A stretch of 64,000 bases of DNA from Epiperipatus broadwayi (GCA_028023455.1 JAQFVV010006474.1:571001-635000); one strand, 5' to 3'. Shown: positions 50,159-63,199, counted from the first letter of the stretch. Translations and numbers: made by a program. Notes: generated by a model not told the origin, from the letters alone.

Positions 50159-51671
50159 CTGCAGTTCACCTAAAATCTTTAAAAAGGTCCTATATTTTTT
50201 TTCATAAAATCTTTTTAAATATTTTTTTAAATGATCACAATCTTTAGGCATTTTAATTATTAATCATATAGAAATTATTAAGAATTAATCCTTGTAGAAC
50301 AATAAATAATAATGAAATTTTGTCTTTAAATCGATCCATTAAAGTGGAAAACTTTAAACATGCAAGTAAATTATAAGCTGTTTTTTTTTCATTTCTATAA
50401 GTGTGGAATAAATAATTGGAATTTTCTGAGATTTGACATTTATTAATTGCATCATTTTTTTAAAAAAAATATTTACTACAAGGAACTCCATTAGTTTTAA
50501 AAATTGTTTAAACTAAATATCCAATATGCAGATGTTTATAGACTAAATTTTAAAAATATTTGTCTTAATTGTAATAGCAGATGATTTTTGAAGTATTAGC
50601 GGCAGTATAAGCAAAGGATTAGCATTCCATAGTAGTTTCAATAAAATCTTTAAATTTCATTTTCTTCTGTATTTTACTATGATAAATATTTTCCAGATCT
50701 TTTGGTTGTTTATTACTTGGACAATTGGGGCAAGCATTTGCCTAGTTGGGGCAAATAATTGTAATTACCACATTTTCTTATCATACTAACAATGCCGATA
50801 TGAATAAATTTAAATATTGATTTTATATAATTGTCCAGCAGATAACTAGCAAAGAAAGGGAGATACTCCTCTCATGTTTGCATATTTATAGGTTTTAATT
50901 ATGTGACCAATTTCATCATCATCTTTACTCACATTTTTTACTATTTTGCATTAAAGCTTTTTAGTGTTGCCATAGAAATTGTATTTTTTTTTTTTCATAT
51001 GTCAAATGCATTGATCAGGAAGCGAACTTGGGCCAATTGCTTAGAAAGCAACTATGCTATTCTTGCAGATGTTTTTTTTTTAATTTTTGCAGAAATTATA
51101 GCACCAATTACAATGAAATCATTTTAAAATAACAAATAACATTTTAAAATGTATTTAAATACGATATTATATCATTTAATAAAAAATTAATGTACACATT
51201 ATAATGTTAAAATAAATATTGATATTACAAATATTAAAGTAAATCATTTTTATTTTGCTCATTTATAATTGTTCTCACTCTAAATTTCATTGAAATAGTA
51301 ACTTTATTTAAATATTTTAAAATAATACTCCTTAAATTTTAAAATATATCAAAGGAACATAAACATTCTTACATGCATATACACATTTAAATATTATTTT
51401 AAAAGTTTTATATCATTATTATAAATAGTTTTATTATTATGTGTGTATTAATTAAAATATTGCTTTATTTTTTTTTATTTTAACCAATTTATCCCATATT
51501 TACAATATTATGTATTTTGTTAGTATATTGTTTATAATTAAATATAAAACCATGATTTTTAAAATTGCTACGAGAATTTCAAACACTATAAAAAAATTTA
51601 CAAAAAGACATCTTACATTTTTAAAATTTACTTTATAAAGTAGTTTAGATCTACATTATTAGTACTACTTT
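50158..51671. other. AT-rich non-coding stretch containing a SINE
   Basis: 50540-50900 is slightly more complex but shows no gene. The 74-codon frame at 50903-51127 reads through the SINE. 51073-51671 is AT-rich. Confidence 0.5.
50982..51072 (-). mobile_element. tRNA-derived SINE, family S1 (copy 3)
   Basis: Minus strand: CTATGCTAGTT-like region with TTGCTTTCTAAGCAATTGG, B-box-like AGTTCGCTTCC (about 51020-51030), then ATGCATTTGACATATG and an A-run. More diverged than the other three copies but keeps the order. Confidence 0.55.
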
Positions 51672-51672
51672 G

Positions 51673-51760
<88 letters not shown>

Positions 51761-51795
51761 CAACAACAACAATAGTAGTATTAGTAATAGTAGTA
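51672..51795. repeat. (TAA)n compound microsatellite
   Basis: About 85 bp of pure TAA, then (CAA)n and (TAG)n variants to about 51795. Confidence 0.95.
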
Positions 51796-51898
51796 AGCCA
51801 ATAAAAATTTTGAAGTTATGCTTATTATTATTATTATTATTTTAGAGATATCAAAACTATCACAATACGTATGTTTTTATTGCATTACCAAATTCATA

Positions 51899-52905
51899 TA
51901 ATATTAATATTATTTACGTTTTTTTATTACTTTTACAATGCTTTTATAACCCACTATTCATAGTTTTGATAATCCCAAAAATCTTCTTTAGAACTATAAC
52001 AAACACAATGTAAATATATTAATAGAAATATACATAAACATATCATTTTACATTTTATATATATACATATATTCTATCTTCTAATCATTATTTATATACC
52101 CACATATATTTTTAAATACCTCTATATATAATTATTACCTTTTTATATATTATATATTTTAATCTTTTTTATATTCTATATTTATCAATCAGTATTTTCT
52201 ATAATCATATATGTATATTTTATTTTTATTTCATTTATTTTTTATTTTATTATTATTAATTTTTTTAATATTTAACTCTAACATTATATATTCATATTTT
52301 TATATTTTACATTATTATTATTCATTATATTAACATTCAATATGTATAATTTTCTTTAACCTATCAGAAAATTATACATATTGAATATTAATATAATGAG
52401 TAATAATAATGTAAAATATAAAAATATGAATATATAATGTCGGAGTTAAATATTAAAAAATTAATAAGAATAAAATAAATGAAATAAAAATTATATATAT
52501 ATAATTTTTTGAAGAAATATAGATATCGATTTGTAATATTATATATATATGATTATAGGAAGTATTGATTGATAAATATATAATATAAAAAGATTAAAAT
52601 GTATAATATATAAAAAGATAATAATTATATAGAGAAGTATATAAAGATATATGTGGGTATATAAATAATGATTATAAAATAGAATATATATATATATATA
52701 TAGTGTGTAAATATATGATTATAAAATAGAATATATATATATATATAGTGTGTAAAGTGATAAGTTCATGTGTATCTGTATTCATGTATTTGGATTGTGT
52801 TTGTTATAGTTCTGAATAAGATTGCTGGGACAATCAAAACCATCAATAGTGGTTGTAAAAAGCATTGTAAAAGTAATAAAGAGCATAAATGATATTAATA
52901 TTAAC
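51899..52905. repeat. 1-kb inverted repeat (palindrome)
   Basis: The centre is a 10-base loop at 52356-52365 with perfect inner arms (AATATGTATAATTTTCT / AGAAAATTATACATATT). The arms run outward for about 450-540 bp: inner parts closely matched (CATATTTTTATATTTTACAT against ATGTAAAATATAAAAATATG), outer parts still matching through microsatellite interruptions (AACTATAACAAACACAATGT against TTGTGTTTGTTATAGTTCTG; CTTTTACAATGCTTTT against AAAGCATTGTAAAAG). Right arm carries extra (TA)n. No ORF. A fold-back element or local inverted duplication; assembly artefact is not excluded. Confidence 0.8.
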
Positions 52906-53919
52906 TAACACAATATATAGTATTTGACATTAAAATCTATGACACTATACAATAAATATTTAAAATACTCTCTAACCAAGCATAAGTCAATTTTTTAAGT
53001 ATTTGTTGTATGGTGTTATTGGTTTTAATCACAAATGTTGTTTATATATTAACAACTGATGGCATTTTATTATATATATTTAATACAATGTGATCTGCAA
53101 GGATAAAACTTTATGCACTCACATTTTTGATACCATTGTCATTCCGGATAAACACAAGTCATTTTTACTAATCCTTTATTAAATTAAAGACTATCACCAC
53201 CAGCCCAGGTATAAACTTTAAAACCTGTTAATGAATTAATACGACTGATTTGTTAAACATAATCACATGTCACCATTAATCTTTATCCATGTGCCTTTTT
53301 CAATGTGTATTATCTTTTTAGCTAAGCTTAAACTTTTATTCCTATGTAAATAATATCAATTGTTTTATGAAGAAATTAAATCTGATGCCATAAAATATTT
53401 TATTCTCAGCATATCATAAAATAGCTGTTGTTTATTTGCAGATCTATTAAAATTATTATAATATCAAATAGTTTGCTATTAATGAAGAGACTCCTTGATT
53501 CGTCTTTGAGGATTTAAAGAAACCAAGTAGGCCGAATTCCTCATGACCATTCCACACATTCTTGTCAGTGCATCTGTTATTGCTGCATGATTATTGATAT
53601 AGTAAATAAACATGGATGGTCTATTCAACAACAAAATAATGTGGTGAGTTTGATGACTTTTTACCTCTGAATTTAAGATCAACAAACAACAAAGTCTTCT
53701 TTCTCTGATACCACTTGAGTTTTTTTAAGCATAATAAATGCCTTTAAATCATTTTTTTTTTTAAATAGATATTTACAATTATGACAGATAAAACTCAGTT
53801 ATGTTCCTTATTGCCAAATGATTGTAAAGTCAATGCCAAGACAGCAGTTGATGGCTGAAAATGGAGGGTATTAAGAATTCCATGATGGTGGTCATTGGCT
53901 GCCATTTGATGATAAATAT
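52906..53919. other. Non-coding; possibly unique sequence
   Basis: 53100-53700 is less AT-rich. The minus frame at 53479-53685 has ordinary-looking composition (CGMVMRNSAYLVSLNPQRR) but no motif or splice evidence, so no gene is called. Confidence 0.35.
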
Positions 53920-56840
53920 TTATTTAAGTATGGACAACTGCAGATCACTTTCAAATGAAGGACGATTGCAAGAATTGAAAAAACTGTCTTATATTAATTG
54001 GAATATTATTGGACTTTGTAATAAAAGGTGAAGATACATTTGATTAAAAAAGTGGACGTGTACTGTATTATAAAGTCACAAACATTGGAAGCACCACTGG
54101 GGTAAAACTCTTTATAAATAAAAGGCGAACAAACAACATTGTGGTGATTGATGGAGTATCAGACAAAATGGCAAGATTAGTTATTCAATTTAATGAAAGA
54201 TACCAAATGCAGATAATTCAAGTTTAGACTTCAACAAGTTCTCATTGTGATGAAGAAGTAGATAATTTTTATAAGGATATGCAAAAGGATTTTGATCAGA
54301 CCAAAGAATAGGTTTAAAGTTATCATGGAAGATTTTAATGCTAGAATTGATAAACAATTGAAAGATTAATGTGTTGTGGGTAAATATGGTTATGGTGATT
54401 GAAATGAGAGAGGACATAGACTTGTCAATTTTGAAGAGAAAGTAAAACATTTATATTATGATTTTATTCTTTGAGACAAATGCTAAACAGAAATGAAGAT
54501 AGAAGCATTCAAATGAAGGTATATCCGAATTTAATTCTATTTTGGCTAACAGAAAATATGTATTTCAAGATTGTAATGTTCTTAATAAATTCAGAACAGG
54601 AAGTCATCATCATTGATTAGTGAGATGTTAAGATACATGTTAATGCAAAACTAGAGGAACAAAAATTATTGTGAAAAGCATTATTTACAGTGGATATTTC
54701 TAAGCAACAAATTTAAATTTGAACTTATTAACAGATTTTGAATATGGTTCAGATTTGGTCAAAATCAATAAGAAAATAACTGATACCCTATTAAGAACTA
54801 CGAGAAATGTAGATGGTACCAAAGAGCTGCAATTGACCAGTAAAATTTCTACTAAAAACTATATAAAAATTATGCATTAAGGAAGATTGAATATCTTGAA
54901 TTTTGTAAAATGGAGTGAAAAAGAGTATCTAATGATTTAAGAAAATATAATTGTGAATTAGCAAAAAAAACTATAGAAGAGAATAAAAGTATCAAAAATG
55001 TAAAACAAAATCTTGGTATCAGCAAGAAACATTTCTGCAATAAGAAAAAAAGTTGTAACTACTACTAAAAAGAGATGACATCATGAAATGTGTTAAAGAG
55101 TTCTATAAAGAATTATATAGTAATAAAAAACAAAAAACTAACTCCTACAATTACTACATCTTCTAAATTGACTACGATTTTAAATGAAGAAATGAGATCT
55201 GCAGTTAAATCTTTGAAGAAGTGAAAATGGAATTATAATCAACATCTTAAAAGAAGCAGTTAAAGAAATAGGAAAGTTATATAGCAAATGTCTAAATGAT
55301 AAAGAAGTACCAGATGATTGGAAGAGTGCAATGCTAATATTAATATTTTAAAAAGTTGACAAGAAAGATATTAGAAATTACAGATCTATCAATTCTATAA
55401 AAAAAAATTACTAAGATAATTATAACTCATCCCCAGCGAACTCTGGATTTTAACTTTACAAAAAACCAACTAGATTCAAAGGGATTTCAGCACAATGGAA
55501 CCTCTGAGTTTTTGATAGATGTTATAGAAAGGACTAATGTATATGAGTTGCAATTGTGATTTGTTGATTATGAATGGGTATTTGATTCTATATGCATTTC
55601 TTTATTGAAAAAATTAAGATTGAAGTAGAGTTGGACTGGACATATTGCTAGAAGAGATGATAATAGATTGACAATTAAAATTTTAAACTGGATTCCAAGA
55701 GATTATAAAAGATCCAGAAAGAGACCACATTTGAGATCGATGGATGAAATGAGAAAGTGTGCAGGAGTGATGTGAATAAGAGAAGCTAAAGATCAGAGAA
55801 GATGGATTAAACTTGAAGAGACCTTTATCCTACAGTGGATTGGTAATGGTCAATGATGATGATGATGATGCATTTCTTCAGTGATTAAAGTATTGGAACT
55901 TCAAAATATAGACTCAGGATATGTCATATTCTGAACAAATTGCAACAGCAATGGTTAGATTACAAAAGTGGCATTAGGAAGAATTACATTGAGAAGGATT
56001 GGCTCAATTTGACTCCATATCACCCAACTATTTTACAGTAGTTTTACCAGCAGTATTTTTTGAAATAAAATGGGAAGCTAAGAGAATAAAAGTATTTAAG
56101 TTATCTATATCTTGCAAAAGATGTAATTGTTTTCCCAAATATTACCTCAGAATTTTGGAAAATGTTGCAAGAGTTATCAGATAGGCTTATAAATACTGTA
56201 TAGTAGTAAAGGTAAATGTTATAAAAGACTATAGTCATGCACCATAAATTCTTTCAAAAACAAAAATAAAGATTGATAATGATGAATTAGAATAAGTTAG
56301 CATAATACAGATAGAAAGATAATAGTTGAAATTAATCATAGAATTAATTTTGATGGAGTACTATTGGTAAAAAAAATTTTAAGACTAAACAAAGTGTGTG
56401 TAAAATGACTTTTTAATAAATGCATTTTGCCAGTTCTTGATTTTGGGTCAAAGACTTGAATACTTAACAGAAGACTATTCAACAAAATATGGAGAGATGC
56501 ATGTTGGGAGTAACAAGAGGAAATTGAAAAATGAAATATATGGGTAAGAGAACAAACATGTTACTGACATCATTGAAAAAAATCAAAAACAACAAGTGAA
56601 AATGGGCTGGATGTGTTTTTAAAAGAGTTGATAAAAGATGGACAGTTGAAAACTTAAACTGAATTTTAATATATTGCAAAAGACCCGAAAAGAGATTATG
56701 TGTGAGATGGATGGATGAAATAAGCAAGTGTGGTAAGGTTATTTGCAGAATTGATGCTAGAGGTTGGAGAAACTGGCTTAAACTTGTAGAGACCTTTATT
56801 CTACAGTAAAGTGATAATTGTTGAAAATGATGATGGTAAA
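53920..56840 (+). pseudogene. RTE-clade LINE, nearly full length, decayed
   Basis: Both domains can be followed through many stops and frameshifts. Endonuclease: DNCRSLSNEGRLQELKKL (about 53936), NWNIIGLCNKR (53999; the family EVR Glu is lost), SSHCDEEVDNFYKDMQKDF (54238-54295), then DFNARIDKQLKD and KYGYGD (54333-54400). Linker to about 55300. RT: DDWKSAMLI (55313), then TLDF (55441), FVDYEWVFDSI (55560-55592; motif A), FAVVLPAVFFEIKWE-type motif B region (55999-56080), NKCILPVLDFGSKT (56416-56453), and the tail with ARGWRNWLKLVETF (56756-56800). It ends in a reduced GATGATG tract at 56827-56836. A second RTE is inserted at 55603-55868. Cannot encode a working enzyme. Confidence 0.85.
55603..55868 (+). 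mobile_element. 5'-truncated RTE insertion nested in older RTE
   Basis: A 266-bp RTE 3' end (ELDWTYC-type segment; KRSRKRPHLRSMDEMRKCAG; RRWIKLEETFILQWIG; then a (GAT)n tail) sits inside motif A of the older copy. The host sequence TGCATTTCTT is duplicated on both sides (55593-55602 and 55869-55878), and host RT coding resumes with the segment homologous to 17347 onwards. This is direct evidence of retrotransposition in cis or trans after the first copy landed. Confidence 0.9.
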
Positions 56841-58127
56841 ACAAAACACTGGAATTAAAAAAAAATCCATATATCATTGAATGTAGCTACTTCCTCATAA
56901 CCATATTTATATATAGTATTGAAATTAAATGCAACAAATTGTTAATGCATGAATGAACTATGAAGCAATCTTATATATCAAAGTATTCTGCATTATAACA
57001 AATAACCCTCAAGGAAAAATTGAATAAACTCAAATTATATTAACATTTTAAATAAATCAATAAAATTTAATTTTATTCAAACTTTATCATAATGAAGAAT
57101 GTTTTAATATATAAAATTTTTATTTCATGAGTTATTCATGCTTTAACAATTTATTAATCTTTGTTTGAATATTTATTTTAAAAAATGTTGTTCCTATATT
57201 GATTGAAGGGAATTAGCTATTCTTCATGATAGCTGAAAAAGAATGTTGGCATTGACATGCATGATGTCCATCAGTGAGATTGTTTGATTTTGTTCTGTTG
57301 TATAATAATCAAAGGAATGATTTGACTGATGGGTGAATTGATTAGCAACTTCAATGTTATTTGGTTTAATTGTGTATATTAGTTTTAGTTTACGTTTGTG
57401 CATTTATGAGATTATACATATATAATATTTAAATACTATATTATACTATATTATAATAATTTTGTTAAGCCTTATAATTTATTAGTACATCTAATGCATA
57501 ATCACACAATAATCAAAATGTTAATAACTTAGAGTACAGATTATTTTAAGTAATAGATTAAAAGATAAAATAATATTGATTTAATTGGTTTAGTTAAATC
57601 CGCAGAGCTATCATTCACTGATCTTGATCACATGATTTATAATTATTTGAGAAAAGGAATTTGGTAAGTTATTGTGTTTATTTATTAAAAGTTATTCCTA
57701 TTTCTTAAATATTAAACTTATAAGAGTTAGTGAGAGTATTTGCTAAATATAGTTCTTAATTTGAGTTTATATTGAGAGCTGTTATGTGCATTATGTTTGG
57801 GTACTGGTAAAATCCCTCTTACTGACCCAAATATATTTTGTATAATGATTTTGAGTGCTAGAACCCTGAGAAGAATTAATTGTTAAGTTTTAAAATTAGA
57901 ATTTGAATTTGTAATAAATTTTATAGATAGTTAATTATTATAGTTGGACTTGAAATAAATTACTTTCACTGTTTTAGGAAAGTCAACTAAACTTTAAGAT
58001 GTAAACTACTTCTTTTGGCATAAAATGGATAGTTTGTTTTAACTTCATGATAATATTCTGGTGGTGTCAAGCTTGGAATCCCTATTTTTGTTTAGCTTTT
58101 TTTTTTTTTACCATTTAATCTCATATT
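56841..58127. other. AT-rich non-coding stretch
   Basis: A short imperfect hairpin near 57268-57335 (CCATCAGTGAGATTG against GATTTGACTGATGG). No gene recognised. Confidence 0.45.
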
Positions 58128-58470
58128 AGTTTATAGTTTAATATTTCAGTCTCCATCATTAACATTGTTCTTCAATTTCATCTTGATCATTCTTTTAGTT
58201 ATTCATTCTCATTTGACATTAATTCCTTATCATAATTGATTGATTAATCATACATTAACTTTTATTCTTTTATCATCATAACCATTCATTAACTCTTATT
58301 CTATCATCATCTTAATCATTCATTATTCTCATACATCTTCGCTCTTTTCTTTTCATTCTTAGACTCATTTCATTCCACCATTTAATTATTACTTCTTTCC
58401 ATCATTCATTTAGTCATCTACATCATAATTTACTTATCATTTCATTTATAAGTTTAATTTCATAATCATT
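58128..58470. repeat. G-poor T/C/A low-complexity tract
   Basis: Irregular repeats of ATCATT, CATTCATTA and TTCTCAT on the plus strand with very little G (for example ATCATCATCTTAATCATTCA). It is a strand-asymmetric simple-sequence tract. Confidence 0.75.
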
Positions 58471-58779
58471 CCAGAGATATAATTATTAGTTATTCATTAG
58501 TTTGCTGAACATCAGTTTTAACTTATCACATTTTGTTTGTGTGGATTTTAAGGCTGGTTTGACCAGAAGTTATTATCTTTATTAATCACCTTGTGATCTT
58601 CTTCAGATCTACAGTTTCATGCTAGTTTTATTCAATACAGGAATCATTTCATTAGTTTTACATTTTGTTTTTTTATGCTTATATTCTTGATAATGAGAGT
58701 ATGATAGGTTGCATAGGAGAATTTAGTCGCTAAACTGTATGGTATGATTCATTGTTGACCAGTTAGAACAGGGAAAAGG

Positions 58780-58824
<45 letters not shown>

Positions 58825-59029
58825 GTTCATCCGTGTATAAAAACTATTTAATATCATATATACTTGACGCTTTGACTCGTCACAAAGCCATCCACAGAGT
58901 TATAAAAGGTAGAAAGATCGGATTGTAGAGGCGACCTACAATCCACTGGTTTGAATAAAACATTAAAATCCCACCAATAGCAAAAATGTTAATAATTACA
59001 GTAATGTTTCTTTAAAGAAATCAGTTGGT
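58471..59029. other. Unassigned, with (TA)n at 58782-58822
   Basis: 58540-58760 is moderately complex (AATCACCTTGTGATCTTCTT, CAGATCTACAGTTTCATGC), resembling old LINE-type non-coding sequence. A 40-bp (TA)n follows. 58823-59029 is unassigned. Confidence 0.4.
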
Positions 59030-59625
59030 CCAGATAGTATGATCTCTCACACATATATTAATCATGCTCAGTTATATTAAGATACCAACTTCATACTTTA
59101 ATGAGTCATGCAACCTCAACTTTTGCCATCTTAATCCTCTATCTTACAATTAGTCCCAGGTTTGTGAAGAGGCCGATTTCAAATATTTACATATTAAGCT
59201 TGTATCCTGTCCATCCCTCTTATATGTATTTAATGGATATGTCCTATACATGAGGGGTCAGAGTGACTTCAGGTCAACATGGGCATCTCAATGATATTAG
59301 CATCAGCATGGGATTTGAGTCATCATCAGATTTTCAACGATACTGGATGGCTGAAAAGTCGAGGTTGTATGACCTGAATCATGTCCATTAAAGTATGGAA
59401 GATTGCTATCTTAATGATAGACTGAGCATTGATTATATATCTGCATGTGAGGATGATAGTCTGGACCAACTGATGCGACTGATTTAGCATGAACTATGTA
59501 TATAAGTGTTACTAATCTTTTCTACATGAGATTTGGTCATGAGTATCAGTTGTATGAGATTCAAGAGTGGATAGTTGAAGGGTGCTTGAAAATCTGAGTT
59601 CATATTGCTGTATACTTATATATAG
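59030..59625. repeat. Fold-back family S2 (B, spacer, B'-A')
   Basis: B at about 59050-59130 (CATGCTCAGTTATATTAAGA, AACTTCATACTTTAATG). Spacer with unrelated, less AT-rich sequence (59160-59330). B' at 59335-59435 (CATTAAAGTATGGAAGATTG, GACTGAGCATTG). A' at 59450-59605 (GTCTGGACCAACTGATG, GATTTAGCATGAACTATG, CTTGAAAATCTGAGTTC). The same module order as at 5540 plus an inverted B. Confidence 0.65.
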
Positions 59626-62356
59626 CAGATGAAATTCTGTATCTGATATCTGTATCTTTTTGAAGTTATATACGTAAGATTACATGTATGTTTCAGTTCC
59701 TAGTTAATAAAATAAATAGTGGAACACAAATCCTTTTAGATGTATATATCATATTTTAGTTTTTTATTATGTCTAATTTTTTGGGCTTTTAATTAGGTTT
59801 TATTTATTCAAATGTTAAAAAGATGAAAAATATAAGTTTTTATTATGCTAGTAGAAGTGGAACTAATTAAAATAAGATAAAATTATGAAAGATTTTTTTA
59901 ATTTCATTCATATGATTTGTCATTTGTAAAGAGTTAAGTGTTTTGTTTTTTCTCTTAGAAAGTTTTAAAAAGTATGTATTTTGTGTGTGTCTGTTGCTTA
60001 AACGATCTGAGTCTGGGTGATTGAATTAGAAAAAATATGGAAATGTAAAAGATAACCTGATACTGTGTCGTGTCATCTTGTAGTGCTGTAAACAGTTTTG
60101 AAAACTATCATTGATGAACTTTGATTGTTGTTCACTAGTGACAATAGAAGCTTATTTTTGAAAAGAAACTACATGTGAAGAAAAGTTTGTTGATGCCCTA
60201 TCCTGAAAGTCTCTGGCTTCCTGGTCAGAACTAGACAACTACATTTGATTATTGAATCAATCATTCAGGTTCCTGAAAATAATCATTGTTATTGTGAGGA
60301 TTGTCAATTCTTACTTTGTCAGAATGCTGTTTATTAATTTTATCAAAGAAAATAAAATAGAGAAGATATTTCTTCATCATCACATGAGCTTATGTATAAT
60401 TGTACAATGCCAATACTTACTTAATAGCAAAAAAAATGATACTGTGAATACAATGACTAAATCTCAATCCTTATGTCTCCTATTTTATATTTTTGCACAT
60501 GGAGAATATGCTGGAAATTTGGAATTGTGTGTGTGTGTGTGTTGTTGTTGTTTTTTTAAGAAAAAGCAAAAAGAGAAGAGAACTATTTCTTTGCATTTAT
60601 AAACTAAATATTTAAAATGAAAAAAAAAACATACATCCTGGGAAATAAAGTTAATTATTTATTTAATTTTAATATATTTTGAACTTATTTAATATATGAT
60701 ATTGATTTTTTAAATGTAAATACAGTTGATAGGTTAAACTTTACTTACAAATATCTATGTGCGTATATGAAGTAGTATTTTATATTGTATTAAAACATTT
60801 ACCTTTTTAACTTTAATGGTATTTAATTAATTATTATTTTTTATATATGTGTGCATATGTGTATGTAAACATTTATCTGCATGGAAATAAAAAAAAAGGA
60901 AGGACATTTTCACTTACATTATATCTAGAAATTGTATTTGTTAATATTTGTGATAAATTGTGTTATAGGTTTTATTTTATTTAATAATAAATTAAATAAT
61001 AGGTTGAGTTAACATTTACTGTTGAATTTATCTGCTCATTTCACTACACAGTAAATATATGTAATTGATTTTGTTTTTATCATTTTTTTTTTACTGTATG
61101 CCACTTTCCTTGAGAGGCTCAAAATATTCCTAACATGAACCTTGGATATGCTATAGAAGATTTAGATGGGTGATTCTACAGGAATTCTATAGTATTATTT
61201 TTCTGAAAGTGTCATGCAAAGTCAATGTGATTGTGAGCTTTATAATAATGCTTTATTAGAAGCAAGTTTTGTTGATTCTTATAAGGATTGATGCCAAAAT
61301 GGTGGTCGGGAAATATAATTGATGATTATTAGTTTTATTCCCTTTTAAATAATATACGTTGTCTTAGCAGTGTGTCTATTTAATTGGCTTGAAATAATAC
61401 TATAATCAAATGTGTGTATGTCATTAAGTTTTCATGTGTGCTCCATATGTCATGTAATATATAACTTAAATAACTAAGTTAAGGGTAGAATTTACTGTAT
61501 AGAAATTTATAGCATCCTGTGTAAATCTGGAATTAGTTTTGTAGGGTTACAAAATAAAATGTAGAGAAAGTGAAAGGAATGGATTTCCTGGGCAGTAAAT
61601 AGTGGCACCCATCTAAAATTGATCAATTTATTTTTACCTCAATAGAAATTTATAGAAACATATGGTCTTATATGTAGCAATGTTTGGTGAAAAATCATTT
61701 AACTATTGCAAGAACACATGTTTCTATCAATTAAAGATGACATTAGCAGCTTCCCATGAGACTAATTAAATTTACATCAAATGTATCAAGTCAGTTTATA
61801 TTTAAATCATCTGACAATGCTAAAATTGATATTAAAGTTTAAGTGTGAATTCAATGGTAATTTAATTAAGGGCTCATTTGTAATAATTTAATGTCAATTT
61901 TACATTCAAACTTTAGCATTTGTGTGAGTAGTGTGAGTCTCTTTAAATGGAAACTGAATTCCTATATTTGATCTAATCTTACTTCATACATTCAACAGCT
62001 AATGATAACTGCTTTATTGACAGAAACGTGTATCCTAAAAGAGATTAATTGATTGTTTTTACCAAATGTTGTTCTACATTAGAAGATAAGATGTAAATTA
62101 AAAATTAATAAACTTTATCTATTATGTACATGGTTTAAGTTATTTCAGTCTCATCCCTGTTATGTTTGACAAATGTAAATTATTTTTTAAATAGTATAAA
62201 ATAAAAATTAATAGTACTCTAAAATTGAAAACAAATTATTTAAAGTCCGTGTACTTTTATTTATTTTTCTGCATTGTAGTTAAGTAATAATATGTATATA
62301 AAAGTTGAAGAAATAAAAGTTATTACTTTTTCTTCAAAATTATATGTAAAAATCAA
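59626..62356. other. Non-coding stretch, (TG)n at 60526-60555
   Basis: The 116-codon frame at 60252-60602 has no motif and runs through the (TG)n/(TTG)n tract. 61810-61925 has weakly inverted ends (CAATGCTAAA / TTTAGCATTTG) that might mark a ~110-bp MITE. No exon recognised. Confidence 0.4.
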
Positions 62357-62440
62357 TAGCTGCTTTACAAGCAGTAGTCCCGGGATAGCGGGCTCGCTTC
62401 CCGGCTGATGCTATGACACATGAGAAGAAAAAAAAATCAC
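62357..62440 (+). mobile_element. tRNA-derived SINE, family S1 (copy 4)
   Basis: GCTGCTTTACAAGCAGTAG, B-box-like GGCTCGCTTCC (62391-62401), then GGCTGATGCTATGACACATG and an A-run. Same order as at 3774. Confidence 0.65.
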
Positions 62441-62490
62441 AGATTGCAAAGGGCTATTAAAGCTAAAATATTTTACAGAAAAAAAAAACA

Positions 62491-63100
62491 ATTAATTTCA
62501 GTATTTGTCTGAAGGCTTGTGATGGTGGTATATTATTAGATGTGATGTGTTGGACTATTGTCATCATCTTAGAGTGAATGTTGAATGTATAAAAAAACTT
62601 TACTTAAACTTTTCCAAATACTTAGTAATAACAAACAAATAGGCAACACAGTTTAGTAATTTCACAATGTTTTGAGTAGTATTAATCTCCACTGTTCTTC
62701 GGGTGTTGCTGGCCCATATGCACAGTGTCAATATTCACTTAAAAGTTGAACTCATTTAGATTCTTGAATATTGAATTTAAGGCAAATGCTCTAACCAACT
62801 TTATTAGAGCATTTGCCTTCAATTCACTATTCAAAAATCTAAAGATGCGAGTTCAATTTCTAAGTGAATATTGTCACTGTGCATATAGGCCAGCAACACC
62901 CGAAGAACAGTGGAGATTAATACTACTTGAAGCATTGTGAAATTACTAACCTGTATTGTCTATTTGTTTGTTATTACTAACAAGCTGTTGTATTTGAAAA
63001 GGTTTAAATAAAGTTTAAAAGTTTCTATACATTCAACATTCACTCTAAGATGAAGGAAATAGTCCAACATATCACATCTAATTAATTTCAGTAGTTGTTT
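62491..63100. mobile_element. Fold-back element flanked by direct repeats
   Basis: Arms at about 62535-62785 and 62800-63083 are inverted copies: GATGTGATGTGTTGGACTAT against ATAGTCCAACATATCACATC, and CCACTGTTCTTCGGGTGTTG against CAACACCCGAAGAACAGTGG (perfect over 20). The central stem is AAGGCAAATGCTCTAA / TTAGAGCATTTGCCTT (perfect, 16 bp). Direct repeats ATTAATTTCAGTATTTGTCT (62491-62510) and ATTAATTTCAGTAGTTGTTT (63081-63100) match at 18 of 20 and may be a target-site duplication. The 64-codon frame at 62746-62940 reads through it. Confidence 0.8.
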
Positions 63101-63199
63101 AAAATTAAAATAAATTGATAATAAGTAATTTTATTAGTTTATAACTTAGGATTAGTACAACTGCTTACTATATGGTTAGTTCATGTTGATTCTTATGCA

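Noticed and set aside
53479-53685. Minus-strand ORF with ordinary amino-acid composition
   Set aside because: No motif, no convincing splice acceptor, no second copy or neighbour exon; not enough to call a gene.
54190-54450. 86-codon minus-strand ORF
   Set aside because: Antisense of the RTE endonuclease region on the plus strand.
61810-61925. Possible short MITE with CAATGCTAAA ends
   Set aside because: Only ~10 bp of inverted ends and poor internal pairing; no second copy seen.
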